Source: Zhengella mangrovi
GTDB lineage: Bacteria; Pseudomonadota; Alphaproteobacteria; Rhizobiales; Rhizobiaceae
Reading direction: 5' to 3'
Assembly: GCF_002727065.1 (NCBI RefSeq)
Contig: NZ_PDVP01000020.1
Location: 22,090 to 86,089, forward strand
DNA length: 64,000 nucleotides
This document shows, piece by piece, positions 1 to 7,899 of this stretch. The translations under genes and the position numbers were made by a program. The stretch's first letter is position 1, and the number at the start of each line of letters is the position of its first letter. The notes below the pieces were generated by a model, which had not been told where the DNA came from, searched no databases, and saw nothing but the letters and a program-made list of their open reading frames with translations.

Positions 1-305
1 TCAAGCTCTATCCGACCGCCGACGAGTACAAGCTCGACCTGGTCAACGGCCGTCTCGATGCCGTCAATGACGACATCATCGTGCTCAAGGAATTCCTGGC
101 GACGCCGGAAGGCGCCTGCTGCAAGGTCGTCGGCACGATCAAGCCGGATCCCAAGATCCACGGCGAAGGCGCCGGCATCGCGGTGCGCAAGGGCGAAACG
201 GAACTGGCCGAGAAGTTCAACAAGGCCATCGACGCCATTCGCGCCAACGGGAAGTACAAGGAAATCAACGACAAGTACTTCGACTTCGACGCCTACGGCG
301 GCTGA
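1..305 (+). CDS. Polar amino-acid ABC transporter substrate-binding protein (C-terminal part)
   Basis: This is the 3' end of a gene that begins before the window; the reading frame starts at base 3 and closes with TGA at 303-305. The visible 100 residues match the C-terminal lobe of family-3 periplasmic binding proteins (HisJ/ArtJ type): a stretch asking whether the residue pattern is a good ligand site, then GxGIAVRKGETEL and a closing helix with KFNKAIDAIRANGKYKEINDKYF, which is typical of this family. It lies directly upstream of two HisQ/HisM-type permease genes, so it should deliver a polar or basic amino acid to that importer. The exact substrate cannot be read from this fragment. Confidence 0.9.
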   Translation, partial: KLYPTADEYKLDLVNGRLDAVNDDIIVLKEFLATPEGACCKVVGTIKPDPKIHGEGAGIAVRKGETELAEKFNKAIDAIRANGKYKEINDKYFDFDAYGG

Positions 306-384
306 CCGGCAGGCATTCGCCGTCTGGAAACCGACCATGGCAGGCCAGCCGGACTGCCATGGTCCCTGAGGGGGCCGGCTGAGC

Positions 385-1095
385 ATGGACAAAGTCGCCA
401 TATTGCTGTCCTGGGGCGACCAGGGATGGGCCGACGAGATCGCTTCCGGCGTCGTGGTCACGGTCGCGCTCGCGCTGGCCACGCTGCCGTTCGGCATGCT
501 GCTCGGCTTCTTCATCGCGCTGGCCAAGCAGTCCCGCGAGCCGAGCCTGCGCCTGGCGGCGAACATCTACACCACGATCTTCCGCGGCCTGCCGGAACTC
601 CTCACGCTGTTCCTGGTCTATTTCGGCGTGCAGATCGGCCTCACCCAGGCCCTGAAGGCAATCGGCTTCAGCGAGGGCATCGAGGTCAATTCCTTTGCCG
701 CCGGCATGTTCGCGCTCGGCGTCGTCTTCTCCTCCTACGCGTCGGAAGTCTTCCTGTCCGCCTTCCGCGGCATTCCCCAGGGCCAGTATGAAGGCGGCTT
801 CGCGGTCGGCCTGTCGTCGGGCCAGACGATGCGGCTCGTCGTCCTGCCGCAGCTCATCCGCATCGCCCTGCCGGGGCTCGCCAACCTCTGGCTGGTGCTG
901 TTGAAGGACACGGCGCTGGTCTCCGTCGTCGGCCTGTCCGATATCCTGCGCCAGACCGGCATCGCCGCCCGCGTCTCGAAGGAAGCCTTCCTGTTCTACG
1001 GCATCGCTTGCCTGCTCTATCTGGTGCTGGCCATGATCTCGTCCATCGGCATCTCGGCCATCGAGCGCCGCGCGGCGCGGGGGAACGCCCGATGA
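385..1095 (+). CDS. Polar amino-acid ABC transporter permease, HisQ type
   Basis: A 236-residue inner-membrane protein of the HisQ/ArtQ family, with about five hydrophobic segments. The cytoplasmic coupling loop is present around residues 140-165 (EGGFAVGLSSGQTMRLVVLPQ), matching the EAA motif that contacts the ATPase. The conserved FRGLPELLTLFLVYFG segment also fits the family. It starts 79 bases after the binding-protein stop, with a G-rich ribosome site upstream, and its TGA overlaps the next ATG in an ATGA junction (1092-1095), which indicates translational coupling. It forms a heterodimer with the following permease; the ATP-binding subunit is not in the window and may lie upstream. Confidence 0.93.
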   Translation: MDKVAILLSWGDQGWADEIASGVVVTVALALATLPFGMLLGFFIALAKQSREPSLRLAANIYTTIFRGLPELLTLFLVYFGVQIGLTQALKAIGFSEGIEVNSFAAGMFALGVVFSSYASEVFLSAFRGIPQGQYEGGFAVGLSSGQTMRLVVLPQLIRIALPGLANLWLVLLKDTALVSVVGLSDILRQTGIAARVSKEAFLFYGIACLLYLVLAMISSIGISAIERRAARGNAR

Positions 1096-1919
1096 GCATG
1101 GCCGCCGACACCACCCGCGTGGAACGCCCGCCCGCCCCGCCGAAACCCTGGACGCGCACGCGCATCATCGGCTGGCTGCTCGTTGCCTTCTGGGCGCTGG
1201 CCGGTCTCGGCTTCGTCATCTACCTCTACAACGCCTGGAACATCGACCTCGTCCAGAAATACGGCCCGCGCTACTGGTCCGGCCTCAAGACCACCATCGT
1301 GCTGGTCGGCCTGTCGCTGCTCGCCGGCGCCCTGCTTTCGGTTCCCGTCGCGCTGGCGCGCCTGTCGCGCAACCCGGTCGTCAACGGCATCGCCTACGCC
1401 TACGTCTACTTCTTCCGCGGCACGCCGCTGCTCGCCCAGGCCTTCCTCGTCTACTACGGCATCGGCCAGTTCTCCGCCGAACTGAAGGCCATCGGGCTCT
1501 GGGGCTTCTTCCGCGATGCCTGGAACTGCGCCTTCTTCGCCTTCACGCTGAACACCGCCGCCTACCAGGCCGAGATCCTGCGCGGCGCCATCCAGAGCGT
1601 GCCGAAGGGCCAGTGGGAGGGCGCCGACGCGCTCGGCATCCGGCGCTGGTACACTTTCCTGCGCATCATCCTGCCCCAGGCCCTCATCGTCGCGCTGCGG
1701 CCCTATGGCAACGAGATCATCCTGATGATCAAGGGATCGGCCATCGTCGCCATCATCACCGTCTACGACCTGATGGGCGAGACGCGCCGGGCCTATTCGC
1801 GCACCTTCGATTTCCAGACCTATCTCTGGGCCGCCGTCATCTACCTGCTGATCGTCGAGACCCTCCGCAACATCTGGGACCTGATCGAGAAGCGCCTGAC
1901 CCGCCACCTGAAGCGCTAG
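1092..1919 (+). CDS. Polar amino-acid ABC transporter permease, HisM type
   Basis: A 275-residue permease of the HisM/ArtM family. The first 35 residues are hydrophilic and proline-rich, followed by several membrane segments. The FFRGTPLLAQAFLVYYG segment and the EAA-like loop (EGADALGIRRWYTFLRIILPQA) mark it as the partner of the preceding HisQ-type subunit. The start at 1092 is chosen because it gives the ATGA overlap with the upstream gene; a longer open frame upstream only repeats that gene in another frame. The role is uptake of a polar or basic amino acid through the inner membrane. No ATPase gene follows it. Confidence 0.93.
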   Translation: MSMAADTTRVERPPAPPKPWTRTRIIGWLLVAFWALAGLGFVIYLYNAWNIDLVQKYGPRYWSGLKTTIVLVGLSLLAGALLSVPVALARLSRNPVVNGIAYAYVYFFRGTPLLAQAFLVYYGIGQFSAELKAIGLWGFFRDAWNCAFFAFTLNTAAYQAEILRGAIQSVPKGQWEGADALGIRRWYTFLRIILPQALIVALRPYGNEIILMIKGSAIVAIITVYDLMGETRRAYSRTFDFQTYLWAAVIYLLIVETLRNIWDLIEKRLTRHLKR

Positions 1920-1985
1920 AAGCAAGTCCAGCGAAAGTGGAAGCCGGTTTCGCGTCCGCAATTGCGAAAAGGCATCCGGTGAAAG
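1915..1985 (+). repeat. Probable rhizobial-type intergenic repeat after the permease gene
   Basis: The bases just after the permease stop carry the blocks CCAGCGAAAGTGGAAGCC, GGTTTCGCGTCCG and AATTGCGAAAA. From memory this order of blocks resembles a dispersed intergenic repeat common in Hyphomicrobiales genomes, often found at gene 3' ends. No second copy is visible in this window, so the call rests on recognition rather than internal repetition. Confidence 0.4.
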
Positions 1986-2073
1986 GCTCGCGGTTTTCCG
2001 CCAGTCCGGACAATTCGATCCACGCCGGTTTGGCCGTCCGCCACAATGCCCGCCTGACCATTCGGGAGCGGGC

Positions 2074-2799
2074 ATGGACTGGGAACCGGCAATCAGGCGA
2101 AACCGCGATGCGCTGCTGGCGGTTGTCGCATCGCTCCGGGCCATGGCGGCACAGGCAGGCGGCAACGTCCTTCCGCGTCTCGTCGTGCTTGCCATCCTGC
2201 GTATCCTTCGCCCGGCCGAATCGGCTGCGCGGCGGCTGATCGTCATCGTCGCGGCGGGGCTGAAGCAACGGAACCGGAGCGCACTCAAGCCGGGCCGGCC
2301 CTTGCCGGATTTTTCCCGCCTCCACGCCGGTTCGAGCGACCGGCCGCCGGTGTTTCCCCTGTTCGATCAGCCTTGGTCCCTGACCGCTCATCGCGAAAGA
2401 CGGGGATCGGGCGGGGTTCCGCGCCTCTGGATGCCCGGGATGGACACACCGCCCGGCCTCCACCCGGCGACGGCCTGTCTGCAAGCCCGGCCCGAAGCCG
2501 GGGCCGCGCCTCTGCGGCGCCGGATCGCCGCCCTGCAGCACGCGCTGGAAACCCTGCCGGTGCAGGCCAGGCGGCTTCAACGCCTCATGAGGCAGCGCGA
2601 CAGGGCGGTGGAGAAAAAGGCGAAGGCAGGTCGCTTGCCCGGCACGGCAGCCAATCCGCTGCCGCTCGGCCCCCTTCGTCCGGGCCGCCCGCCCGGTCAC
2701 CGCGAACGGGCCCGCAACGAGGCCGATCTCATCCTGAAGGCGTGCCAGTCGCTGGCGCACTGGCGCCTGGGCGAAAGACGGCCGGACGCCCCGCCGTGA
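2074..2799 (+). CDS. Hypothetical protein of about 241 residues
   Basis: An open frame of 241 residues starting at an ATG preceded by GGGAGCGGG. The product is rich in Arg, Ala and Pro, with a hydrophobic patch near residues 45-65 (VLPRLVVLAILRILRP, RRLIVIVAAGLKQ) and a basic helical region in the second half (RRLQRLMRQRDRAVEKKAKAG). No catalytic motif or named domain is recognised. Strand and spacing fit the surrounding genes, but long random frames are common at this GC content, so it could still be non-coding. A DNA- or membrane-associated role would be a guess. Confidence 0.5.
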   Translation: MDWEPAIRRNRDALLAVVASLRAMAAQAGGNVLPRLVVLAILRILRPAESAARRLIVIVAAGLKQRNRSALKPGRPLPDFSRLHAGSSDRPPVFPLFDQPWSLTAHRERRGSGGVPRLWMPGMDTPPGLHPATACLQARPEAGAAPLRRRIAALQHALETLPVQARRLQRLMRQRDRAVEKKAKAGRLPGTAANPLPLGPLRPGRPPGHRERARNEADLILKACQSLAHWRLGERRPDAPP

Positions 2800-2934
2800 T
2801 GCGCCGGGCCGAACCGCTCCGCAGGCATTTGACGCCGGCTTTCGCGGCCGGGCGGCAATTCCGCGCGCCTGCCGCCCTTCCCTCTGCCGCGCCCGCGCGC
2901 TAACAAACAGGCAAACGCAAAGAGGAAACGCGAA

Positions 2935-3804
2935 ATGGCAAAAGTCGCATTCATCGGCCTCGGCGTCATGGGCTACCCCATGGCCGGCCACCTGAAGACC
3001 AAGGGCGGGCATGATGTCACCGTCTACAATCGCACCGCCGCGAAGGCCGAGAAATGGGTGGCCGAGTTTGGCGGCGCCCATGCGCCGACCCCGGCCGACG
3101 CCGCCAGGGACTGCGATTTCGTGTTCGCCTGTGTCGGCAATGACGATGACCTGCGCTCCGTGACCATCGGCGGGAACGGTGCCTTCTCCGCGATGAAGCC
3201 CGGCGCGGTCTTCATCGACAACACCACCGCCTCCGCCCACGTGGCCCGCGAACTCGCCGCTGCTGCCGCGGATGGCGGCTTCGGATTCATCGATGCGCCC
3301 GTGTCCGGCGGCCAGGCCGGGGCGGAGAACGGCGTGCTGACCGTCATGTGCGGCGGCGACGAGGAAACCTTCGCCCGCGCCCGGCCCGTGATCGACGCCT
3401 TTGCCCGCATGGTGGGCCTGATGGGACCGGCCGGTGCCGGCCAGCTGACCAAGATGGTCAACCAGATCTGCATCGCCGGCCTCGTCCAGGGACTGGCCGA
3501 AGGCGTGAACTTCGCCAAGAAGGCCGGGCTGGACGTCGAGAATGTCATCGACGTCATTTCCAAGGGCGCGGCCGGTTCCTGGCAGATGGAAAACCGCCAC
3601 AAGACCATGAACCAGGGCAAGTACGACTTCGGCTTTGCCGTCGACTGGATGCGCAAGGACCTTGGCATCGTGCTGGAGGAAGGCAATGCCAATGGCGCCT
3701 CCCTGCCCGTCACGGCCCTGGTCGACCAGTTCTACAAGGACGTGCAGAACATGGGCGGCGGCCGCTGGGATACCTCCAGCCTGCTGGCCCGGCTGGACAA
3801 GTAG
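2935..3804 (+). CDS. NAD(P)-dependent beta-hydroxyacid dehydrogenase (3-hydroxyisobutyrate dehydrogenase family)
   Basis: A 289-residue enzyme of the 3-hydroxyisobutyrate dehydrogenase / tartronate semialdehyde reductase family. It begins with the Rossmann signature FIGLGVMGYPMAGHL at residues 5-19. The substrate-binding segment DAPVSGGQAGAENGVLTVM follows near residue 120, and the catalytic lysine motif GAGQLTKMVNQ near residue 170 (Lys in LTKMVNQ). The length is standard and the start has an AAGAGGAAA ribosome site. Family members oxidise or reduce short beta-hydroxyacids with NAD(P). The neighbours do not reveal the substrate, so a specific name such as GarR or MmsB is not given. Confidence 0.93.
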   Translation: MAKVAFIGLGVMGYPMAGHLKTKGGHDVTVYNRTAAKAEKWVAEFGGAHAPTPADAARDCDFVFACVGNDDDLRSVTIGGNGAFSAMKPGAVFIDNTTASAHVARELAAAAADGGFGFIDAPVSGGQAGAENGVLTVMCGGDEETFARARPVIDAFARMVGLMGPAGAGQLTKMVNQICIAGLVQGLAEGVNFAKKAGLDVENVIDVISKGAAGSWQMENRHKTMNQGKYDFGFAVDWMRKDLGIVLEEGNANGASLPVTALVDQFYKDVQNMGGGRWDTSSLLARLDK

Positions 3805-3891
3805 CGCCTGCCGCTGCCCTGCCGCGTTGATCCGCTCGCGACGGCGCAAAGGGTTTGACGCGGGCGCCGCCTTTGGCCAGACTTGCCGTCC

Positions 3892-4674
3892 ATGATCAAA
3901 GGCGTATTGCTCGATCTCGCCGGCGTGGTCTACGAAGGGGACCACGTCATTGCCGGGGCTTCGGAGGCCGTCGCCCGCTTGCGCGGCGCCGGCCTTGCGG
4001 TGCGTTTCATCTCCAACACCACCCGCCAGCCGCTCTACGCCATCCTTGGCAGGCTGCATCGCCTCGGGCTCGACGTGAGCGACGCGGAGCTGCTCACGCC
4101 GGCCGTCGCCGCGCGGGGCTGGCTGGCGTCCAATGCCTGCTCGCCGCGCCTGCTCGTCCACCCGGACCTCGCCGAGGAATTCGACGGCCTGCCGGGCGAC
4201 AGGGCACCGGCGGTCATCGTCGGCGATGCCGGAACCGCCTTCACCTACGATGCGCTCAACCGGGCCTTCCGCGAAATCGAGGCCGGCGCGGCCTTCCTGG
4301 CCCTCGCCCCGAACCGGGTCTTCCGCGATTCGGACGGGAAGTTGAGCCTCGATGCCGGCCCCTTCGTGAAGGCGCTGGAATTCGCCGCCGGCAGGCAGGC
4401 CATCGTGCTCGGCAAGCCATCGCCCGAGTTCTTCGCCCTTGCCCTCGATGACATGGACTGCGCGCCCGGTGACGCGGTCATGGTTGGCGACGACGCGGAG
4501 AACGATGTCGCCGGTGCGCTTGCGGCCGGGCTGGGCCAGGCAGTGCTGGTACGTACCGGCAAGTTCCGCCCCGGCGACGAGACCCGCTTCGAGCCGCGGC
4601 CGAGCCATGTCGCCGGCGATCTGGCAGCTGCGGCCGACTGGATCCTCGCCCGCAGCGGCGCGGCCGCGTCATGA
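3892..4674 (+). CDS. HAD-superfamily IIA phosphatase, TIGR01458/LHPP-like
   Basis: A 260-residue HAD hydrolase. The nucleophile motif is at the N-terminus as LLDLAGVVYEG, where human LHPP and relatives have DLxGVL/Y; the second motif is FISNTTRQP, and the distal acidic motif is MVGDDAENDVAGALAAG. The C2-type cap and length fit subfamily IIA (NagD/LHPP). Members dephosphorylate small phosphoesters, phosphohistidine or phospholysine; the substrate here is unknown. ATG at 3892 gives the family-typical N-terminus; a TTG three codons earlier is possible. Its TGA overlaps the next ATG (4671-4674), so it is translated together with the AlkD-like gene. Confidence 0.88.
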   Translation: MIKGVLLDLAGVVYEGDHVIAGASEAVARLRGAGLAVRFISNTTRQPLYAILGRLHRLGLDVSDAELLTPAVAARGWLASNACSPRLLVHPDLAEEFDGLPGDRAPAVIVGDAGTAFTYDALNRAFREIEAGAAFLALAPNRVFRDSDGKLSLDAGPFVKALEFAAGRQAIVLGKPSPEFFALALDDMDCAPGDAVMVGDDAENDVAGALAAGLGQAVLVRTGKFRPGDETRFEPRPSHVAGDLAAAADWILARSGAAAS

Positions 4675-5399
4675 CGCTTGCGCGGTCGTCGACCGCCGCC
4701 GAGATCATCGCCGACCTGGCTTCGCTGGCAAACCCGGAGAACAAGGCCGGCATGGCCCGCTACGGCATCCGCACCGACCGGGCCTTCGGCGTCCCGAACG
4801 CGGTGCTGCGTCCGCTTGCCCGCCAGATCGGCCGCGATCATGCCCGCGCCCTGGAACTCTGGGAGTCCGGCTGGCGCGAGGCGCGCCTGCTGGCCGCCTT
4901 CACGGGCGAGAAGGACAAGCTGACACCCGACGAGGCATGGCACTGGGCGGCCGGCTTCGACAGCTGGGAGATCGTCGACAGTGCGACCGCGCTCTTCGCC
5001 GGGACGGAGGTCTGGCCCGATCTGGTAGCCGGCTTTGCTGCCGACGACCGCGAGTTCGTCCGCCGCGCCGGCTTTGCGACCCTCGTCTGGGCCTGCGTCC
5101 ATCGCAAGAAGGAGCCGGACGCCACCTTCATCGCGTGGCTGCCGCTGGTCGAGGCACATGCCACGGACGGGCGCAATTTCGTCCGCAAGGCCGTCAACTG
5201 GGCGCTGCGGCAGATCGGCAAGCGGTCGCTGGCCTGCCATGCCCCGGCACTGGCCCTGGCCGAACGCCTGGCGGCAAGCGCGGACGCGACCGCGCGCTGG
5301 ATCGGCAAGGACGCGGTCCGGGAACTGACCGCCGAGAAGACGCTGAAGCGCCTCGGAACCCGCGCGGCGAAACGCGTCAAGCCCGGGAAGCCCGCATGA
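4671..5399 (+). CDS. DNA alkylation repair protein, AlkD-like DNA glycosylase
   Basis: A 242-residue all-helical HEAT-like repeat protein of the DNA alkylation repair (AlkC/AlkD) family. The motif WHWAAGFDSWEIVDSAT contains the Trp and Asp that bind and excise alkylated purines in AlkD, and the later FVRRAGFATLVWACVHRK supplies the conserved arginine region. The later repeat NFVRKAVNWALRQIGKR is also diagnostic. It should remove N3- or N7-alkylated purines. It overlaps the HAD gene by four bases. Nothing in the sequence explains the pairing, though both could act in damage or metabolite repair. Confidence 0.9.
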   Translation: MTLARSSTAAEIIADLASLANPENKAGMARYGIRTDRAFGVPNAVLRPLARQIGRDHARALELWESGWREARLLAAFTGEKDKLTPDEAWHWAAGFDSWEIVDSATALFAGTEVWPDLVAGFAADDREFVRRAGFATLVWACVHRKKEPDATFIAWLPLVEAHATDGRNFVRKAVNWALRQIGKRSLACHAPALALAERLAASADATARWIGKDAVRELTAEKTLKRLGTRAAKRVKPGKPA

Positions 5400-5561
5400 C
5401 CGGCGCCTGAGCCTTCATGCGAACGACCCGGGACGGATCGCTCCGTTCCGCTGCCTTATCGGCCGCCTTGTCCCCGTCCCGTCCGAACGGCCCTATGCTC
5501 TCACCGTGGCGCTGGTCCCGGCCAGGGGCGCAATGGGGCGGCCCGAGAAGCCACGACCCGC

Positions 5562-6023
5562 TCAGAACCCTTCGGCGGCTTCCTTGGTGATCTCGTTGAG
5601 CAGCGTGTTCACCGGGTCGCGGCCGGCACCCTCCGGGAGTTTGCGATGGCCGACGACCACCTTTCCGGGATTGTCGGCCGTCTCGTAGATGAACACCACG
5701 TAGGGGCAGTAGGCGATGTCGCCGATATCCTGTTCCATGACCTTGCGCGAGACCACCGCCGAGCAGAAGGTGAAGAACTCCGCGTCCTTGTACAGCGCCT
5801 TGGTGGCGCCGACGTCCCCGGCCGTGCGCTTCAGCATGTCGCCGATGAAGCCATGGTAATCGATCTTGAAGCCGCGGTTGACGATGGCGTCCTGGACCGC
5901 CTGCGCCGTGTCGGCAAACGCGTTGTCGGTCGTCATCGTGAAGACGTCGTCACCGGCTGCCAGCGCCGGCCCGGCAAGAACCGCCAGCATGGGGATGACG
6001 GCGGAAACGGCAAGCTTTCTCAT
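5562..6023 (-). CDS. Secreted DUF302 domain protein
   Basis: A 153-residue protein with a clear signal peptide (MRKLAVSAVIPMLAVLAGPALAAG, cleavage after ALA) followed by a DUF302-type domain: FADTAQAVQDAIVNRGFKI, then a central CSAVVSRKVMEQD and CPYVVFIYET. DUF302 proteins are small periplasmic alpha/beta proteins often found near redox or metal genes; their biochemical role is not settled. The start at 6023 has a GGGAGG site; a longer frame to 6056 lacks one. It is transcribed away from the PQQ dehydrogenase, with 207 bases between the two starts, so a shared regulatory region is possible. Confidence 0.8.
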   Translation of the reverse strand: MRKLAVSAVIPMLAVLAGPALAAGDDVFTMTTDNAFADTAQAVQDAIVNRGFKIDYHGFIGDMLKRTAGDVGATKALYKDAEFFTFCSAVVSRKVMEQDIGDIAYCPYVVFIYETADNPGKVVVGHRKLPEGAGRDPVNTLLNEITKEAAEGF

Positions 6024-6230
6024 GGCAGACCTCCCTGCGGAAAGAATTAGAAACATATGAAAATATGAATGTAAAACCGGTCAGGTCAAGTCACCTCGCC
6101 GGATCATCTTGGACTTTCGTACAATTTTGGCCACGCGCATTGAACGAAGGTCGAATCCGATGAATAATACTGCTCAAGCACTCCAAGAAGTGCACTATAT
6201 TTCATAGGTCCAGACCCGAGGGAGGAAATC
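6024..6230. promoter_or_regulatory. Divergent promoter region between DUF302 and PQQ dehydrogenase genes
   Basis: These 207 bases separate two divergent starts and are markedly more AT-rich than the genes around them (for example the stretch near 6045-6080). A GGGAGGAAATC ribosome site lies just before the PQQ dehydrogenase ATG at 6231. The region must hold both promoters; no operator for a known regulator was identified. Confidence 0.6.
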
Positions 6231-7895
6231 ATGGACTTCAAAGCACTGGCGGCAAGTGCCGCTCTTTCCGTTGTCCTTTGCACCGGCGCCTTCGCGCAAT
6301 CGGCTGAAGATCTCAAGATGGACGCCTCGACGCCGGGCGACATCCTCACCTACGGCATGGGCCAGGGCCAGCAGCGCTTCTCCCCGCTCGACCAGATCAA
6401 CCGCGACACCGTGAAGCGCCTCGTCCCGGTCTGGAACTACTCGCTGAACGATTCCCGCGGTCAGGAGACCTTCCCGCTGGTGAAGGACGGCGTGATGTAT
6501 GTCACGACCCACAATTCCACCGCCGCGATCGACGCCCACACCGGCAAGCAGATCTGGAAGACGATGGTGGAATACCCCGCCGAAACGCCGCGCGTGGCCT
6601 GCTGCGGCATCGTCAACCGCGGTGCGGCGCTCTACGAGGGCAAGCTCTTCCGCACCACGCTGGATGCCAACGTCGTGGCGCTGGACGCGGCCACCGGCAA
6701 GGAAGTGTGGAAGACCAATTCCATCGACTTCAAGACCGGCTACTCCATGACGGTCGCCCCGCTGATCGCCGACGGCGTGCTGATCGTCGGCGTGTCCGGT
6801 GGCGAGTATGGCGTCCGCGGCTACATCGAGGGCTACAATCCGGAAAACGGCGAGCGCCTGTGGCGCACCTACACCATTCCGGAGCCCGGCCAGCCCGGTT
6901 CGGAAACCTGGCCCAAGGACAGCGATGCCTGGAAGAACGGCGGCGGCCCCGCCTGGCTGACCGGCACCTTCGACCCGGAACTGGACACGGTCTACTGGGG
7001 CGTCGGCAATGCCGGCCCGTGGAACGCCAGCGTCCGCCCGGGCGACAACCTCTACACCGGCTCCATGCTGGCGCTGAACCCGAAGACCGGCGAGATCAAG
7101 TGGCACTACCAGTTCACGCCCAACGATCCGTTCGACTACGACGGCACCAACGAGCTGGTCATGGCCGACATGGACGGCAAGAAGGTCGTGATGCAGGCCA
7201 ACCGCAACGGCTTCTTCTACGTCATCGACCGGACCAACGGGAAACTGCTCGCCGCCAACAAGTTCGTCGACCGGGTGGACTGGGCCGAGAAGATCGACCT
7301 CGAAACCGGCAAGCCGGTCCAGACGCAGCTGGCCGCGGACGCCCGTTCCGGCAAGCAGGTCGAGTACTGGCCGTCGGCCTTCGGCGGCAAGAACTGGTCG
7401 CCGATGTCCTACAATCCGGACATGAAGACCGCCTTTGCCAACACGCTCAACATCGGCATGAACTACAAGGCGGTCGAGCCGCAGTATCGTGCCGGCGTGT
7501 TCTACTTCGGCGCGGATTTCTCCTGGGCCTGGCCGGAGGGTGACCGCGGCTACCTGCGCGCCATCGACCCGATGACGGGCGCCACCAAGTGGAAGAACGG
7601 TACGGCCATCCCGCGCCTCGCGGGTGTCCTGTCCACCGGCGGCGGGCTTGTCTTCACCGGGCAGATGACCGGCGAATTCGAGGCCTTCAACTCCGAGACC
7701 GGCGACAGGCTCTGGCAGTTCCAGACCGGCTCCGGCATCGTCGGCCAGCCCGTCACCTGGGAGATGGATGGCCAGCAGTATGTCACCGTCGCATCCGGCG
7801 TGGGCGCCGTCTACGCGCTCTTCTCCGGCGACGAACGGCTGGCAAACATCCCCGCCGGCGGCTCCATCTGGACCTTCAAGCTGATGGGTGAATGA
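6231..7895 (+). CDS. PQQ-dependent alcohol dehydrogenase, methanol/ethanol type, lanthanide signature
   Basis: A 554-residue periplasmic quinoprotein: a signal peptide to about residue 22, then an eight-bladed propeller with several tryptophan-docking repeats such as GKQIWK, GKEVWK, GEIKWHY and GDRLWQF. The vicinal disulfide is at Cys124-Cys125 (VACCGIVNR). The metal/catalytic motif PFDYDGTNE gives the catalytic Asp302 and a second acid, Asp304, two residues later. That extra Asp is the established mark of lanthanide-using XoxF, ExaF and PedH; calcium enzymes have Ala or Ser there. It should oxidise a primary alcohol or aldehyde and pass electrons to the cytochrome domain encoded next. The substrate is not predictable here. 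Confidence 0.93.
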   Translation: MDFKALAASAALSVVLCTGAFAQSAEDLKMDASTPGDILTYGMGQGQQRFSPLDQINRDTVKRLVPVWNYSLNDSRGQETFPLVKDGVMYVTTHNSTAAIDAHTGKQIWKTMVEYPAETPRVACCGIVNRGAALYEGKLFRTTLDANVVALDAATGKEVWKTNSIDFKTGYSMTVAPLIADGVLIVGVSGGEYGVRGYIEGYNPENGERLWRTYTIPEPGQPGSETWPKDSDAWKNGGGPAWLTGTFDPELDTVYWGVGNAGPWNASVRPGDNLYTGSMLALNPKTGEIKWHYQFTPNDPFDYDGTNELVMADMDGKKVVMQANRNGFFYVIDRTNGKLLAANKFVDRVDWAEKIDLETGKPVQTQLAADARSGKQVEYWPSAFGGKNWSPMSYNPDMKTAFANTLNIGMNYKAVEPQYRAGVFYFGADFSWAWPEGDRGYLRAIDPMTGATKWKNGTAIPRLAGVLSTGGGLVFTGQMTGEFEAFNSETGDRLWQFQTGSGIVGQPVTWEMDGQQYVTVASGVGAVYALFSGDERLANIPAGGSIWTFKLMGE

Positions 7896-7899
7896 CCCG

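Noticed and set aside
1837..4608. Very long open frame on the minus strand
   Set aside because: It runs opposite to well-supported permease, dehydrogenase and HAD genes; its translation is compositionally odd, without domains, and typical of GC-rich antisense frames.
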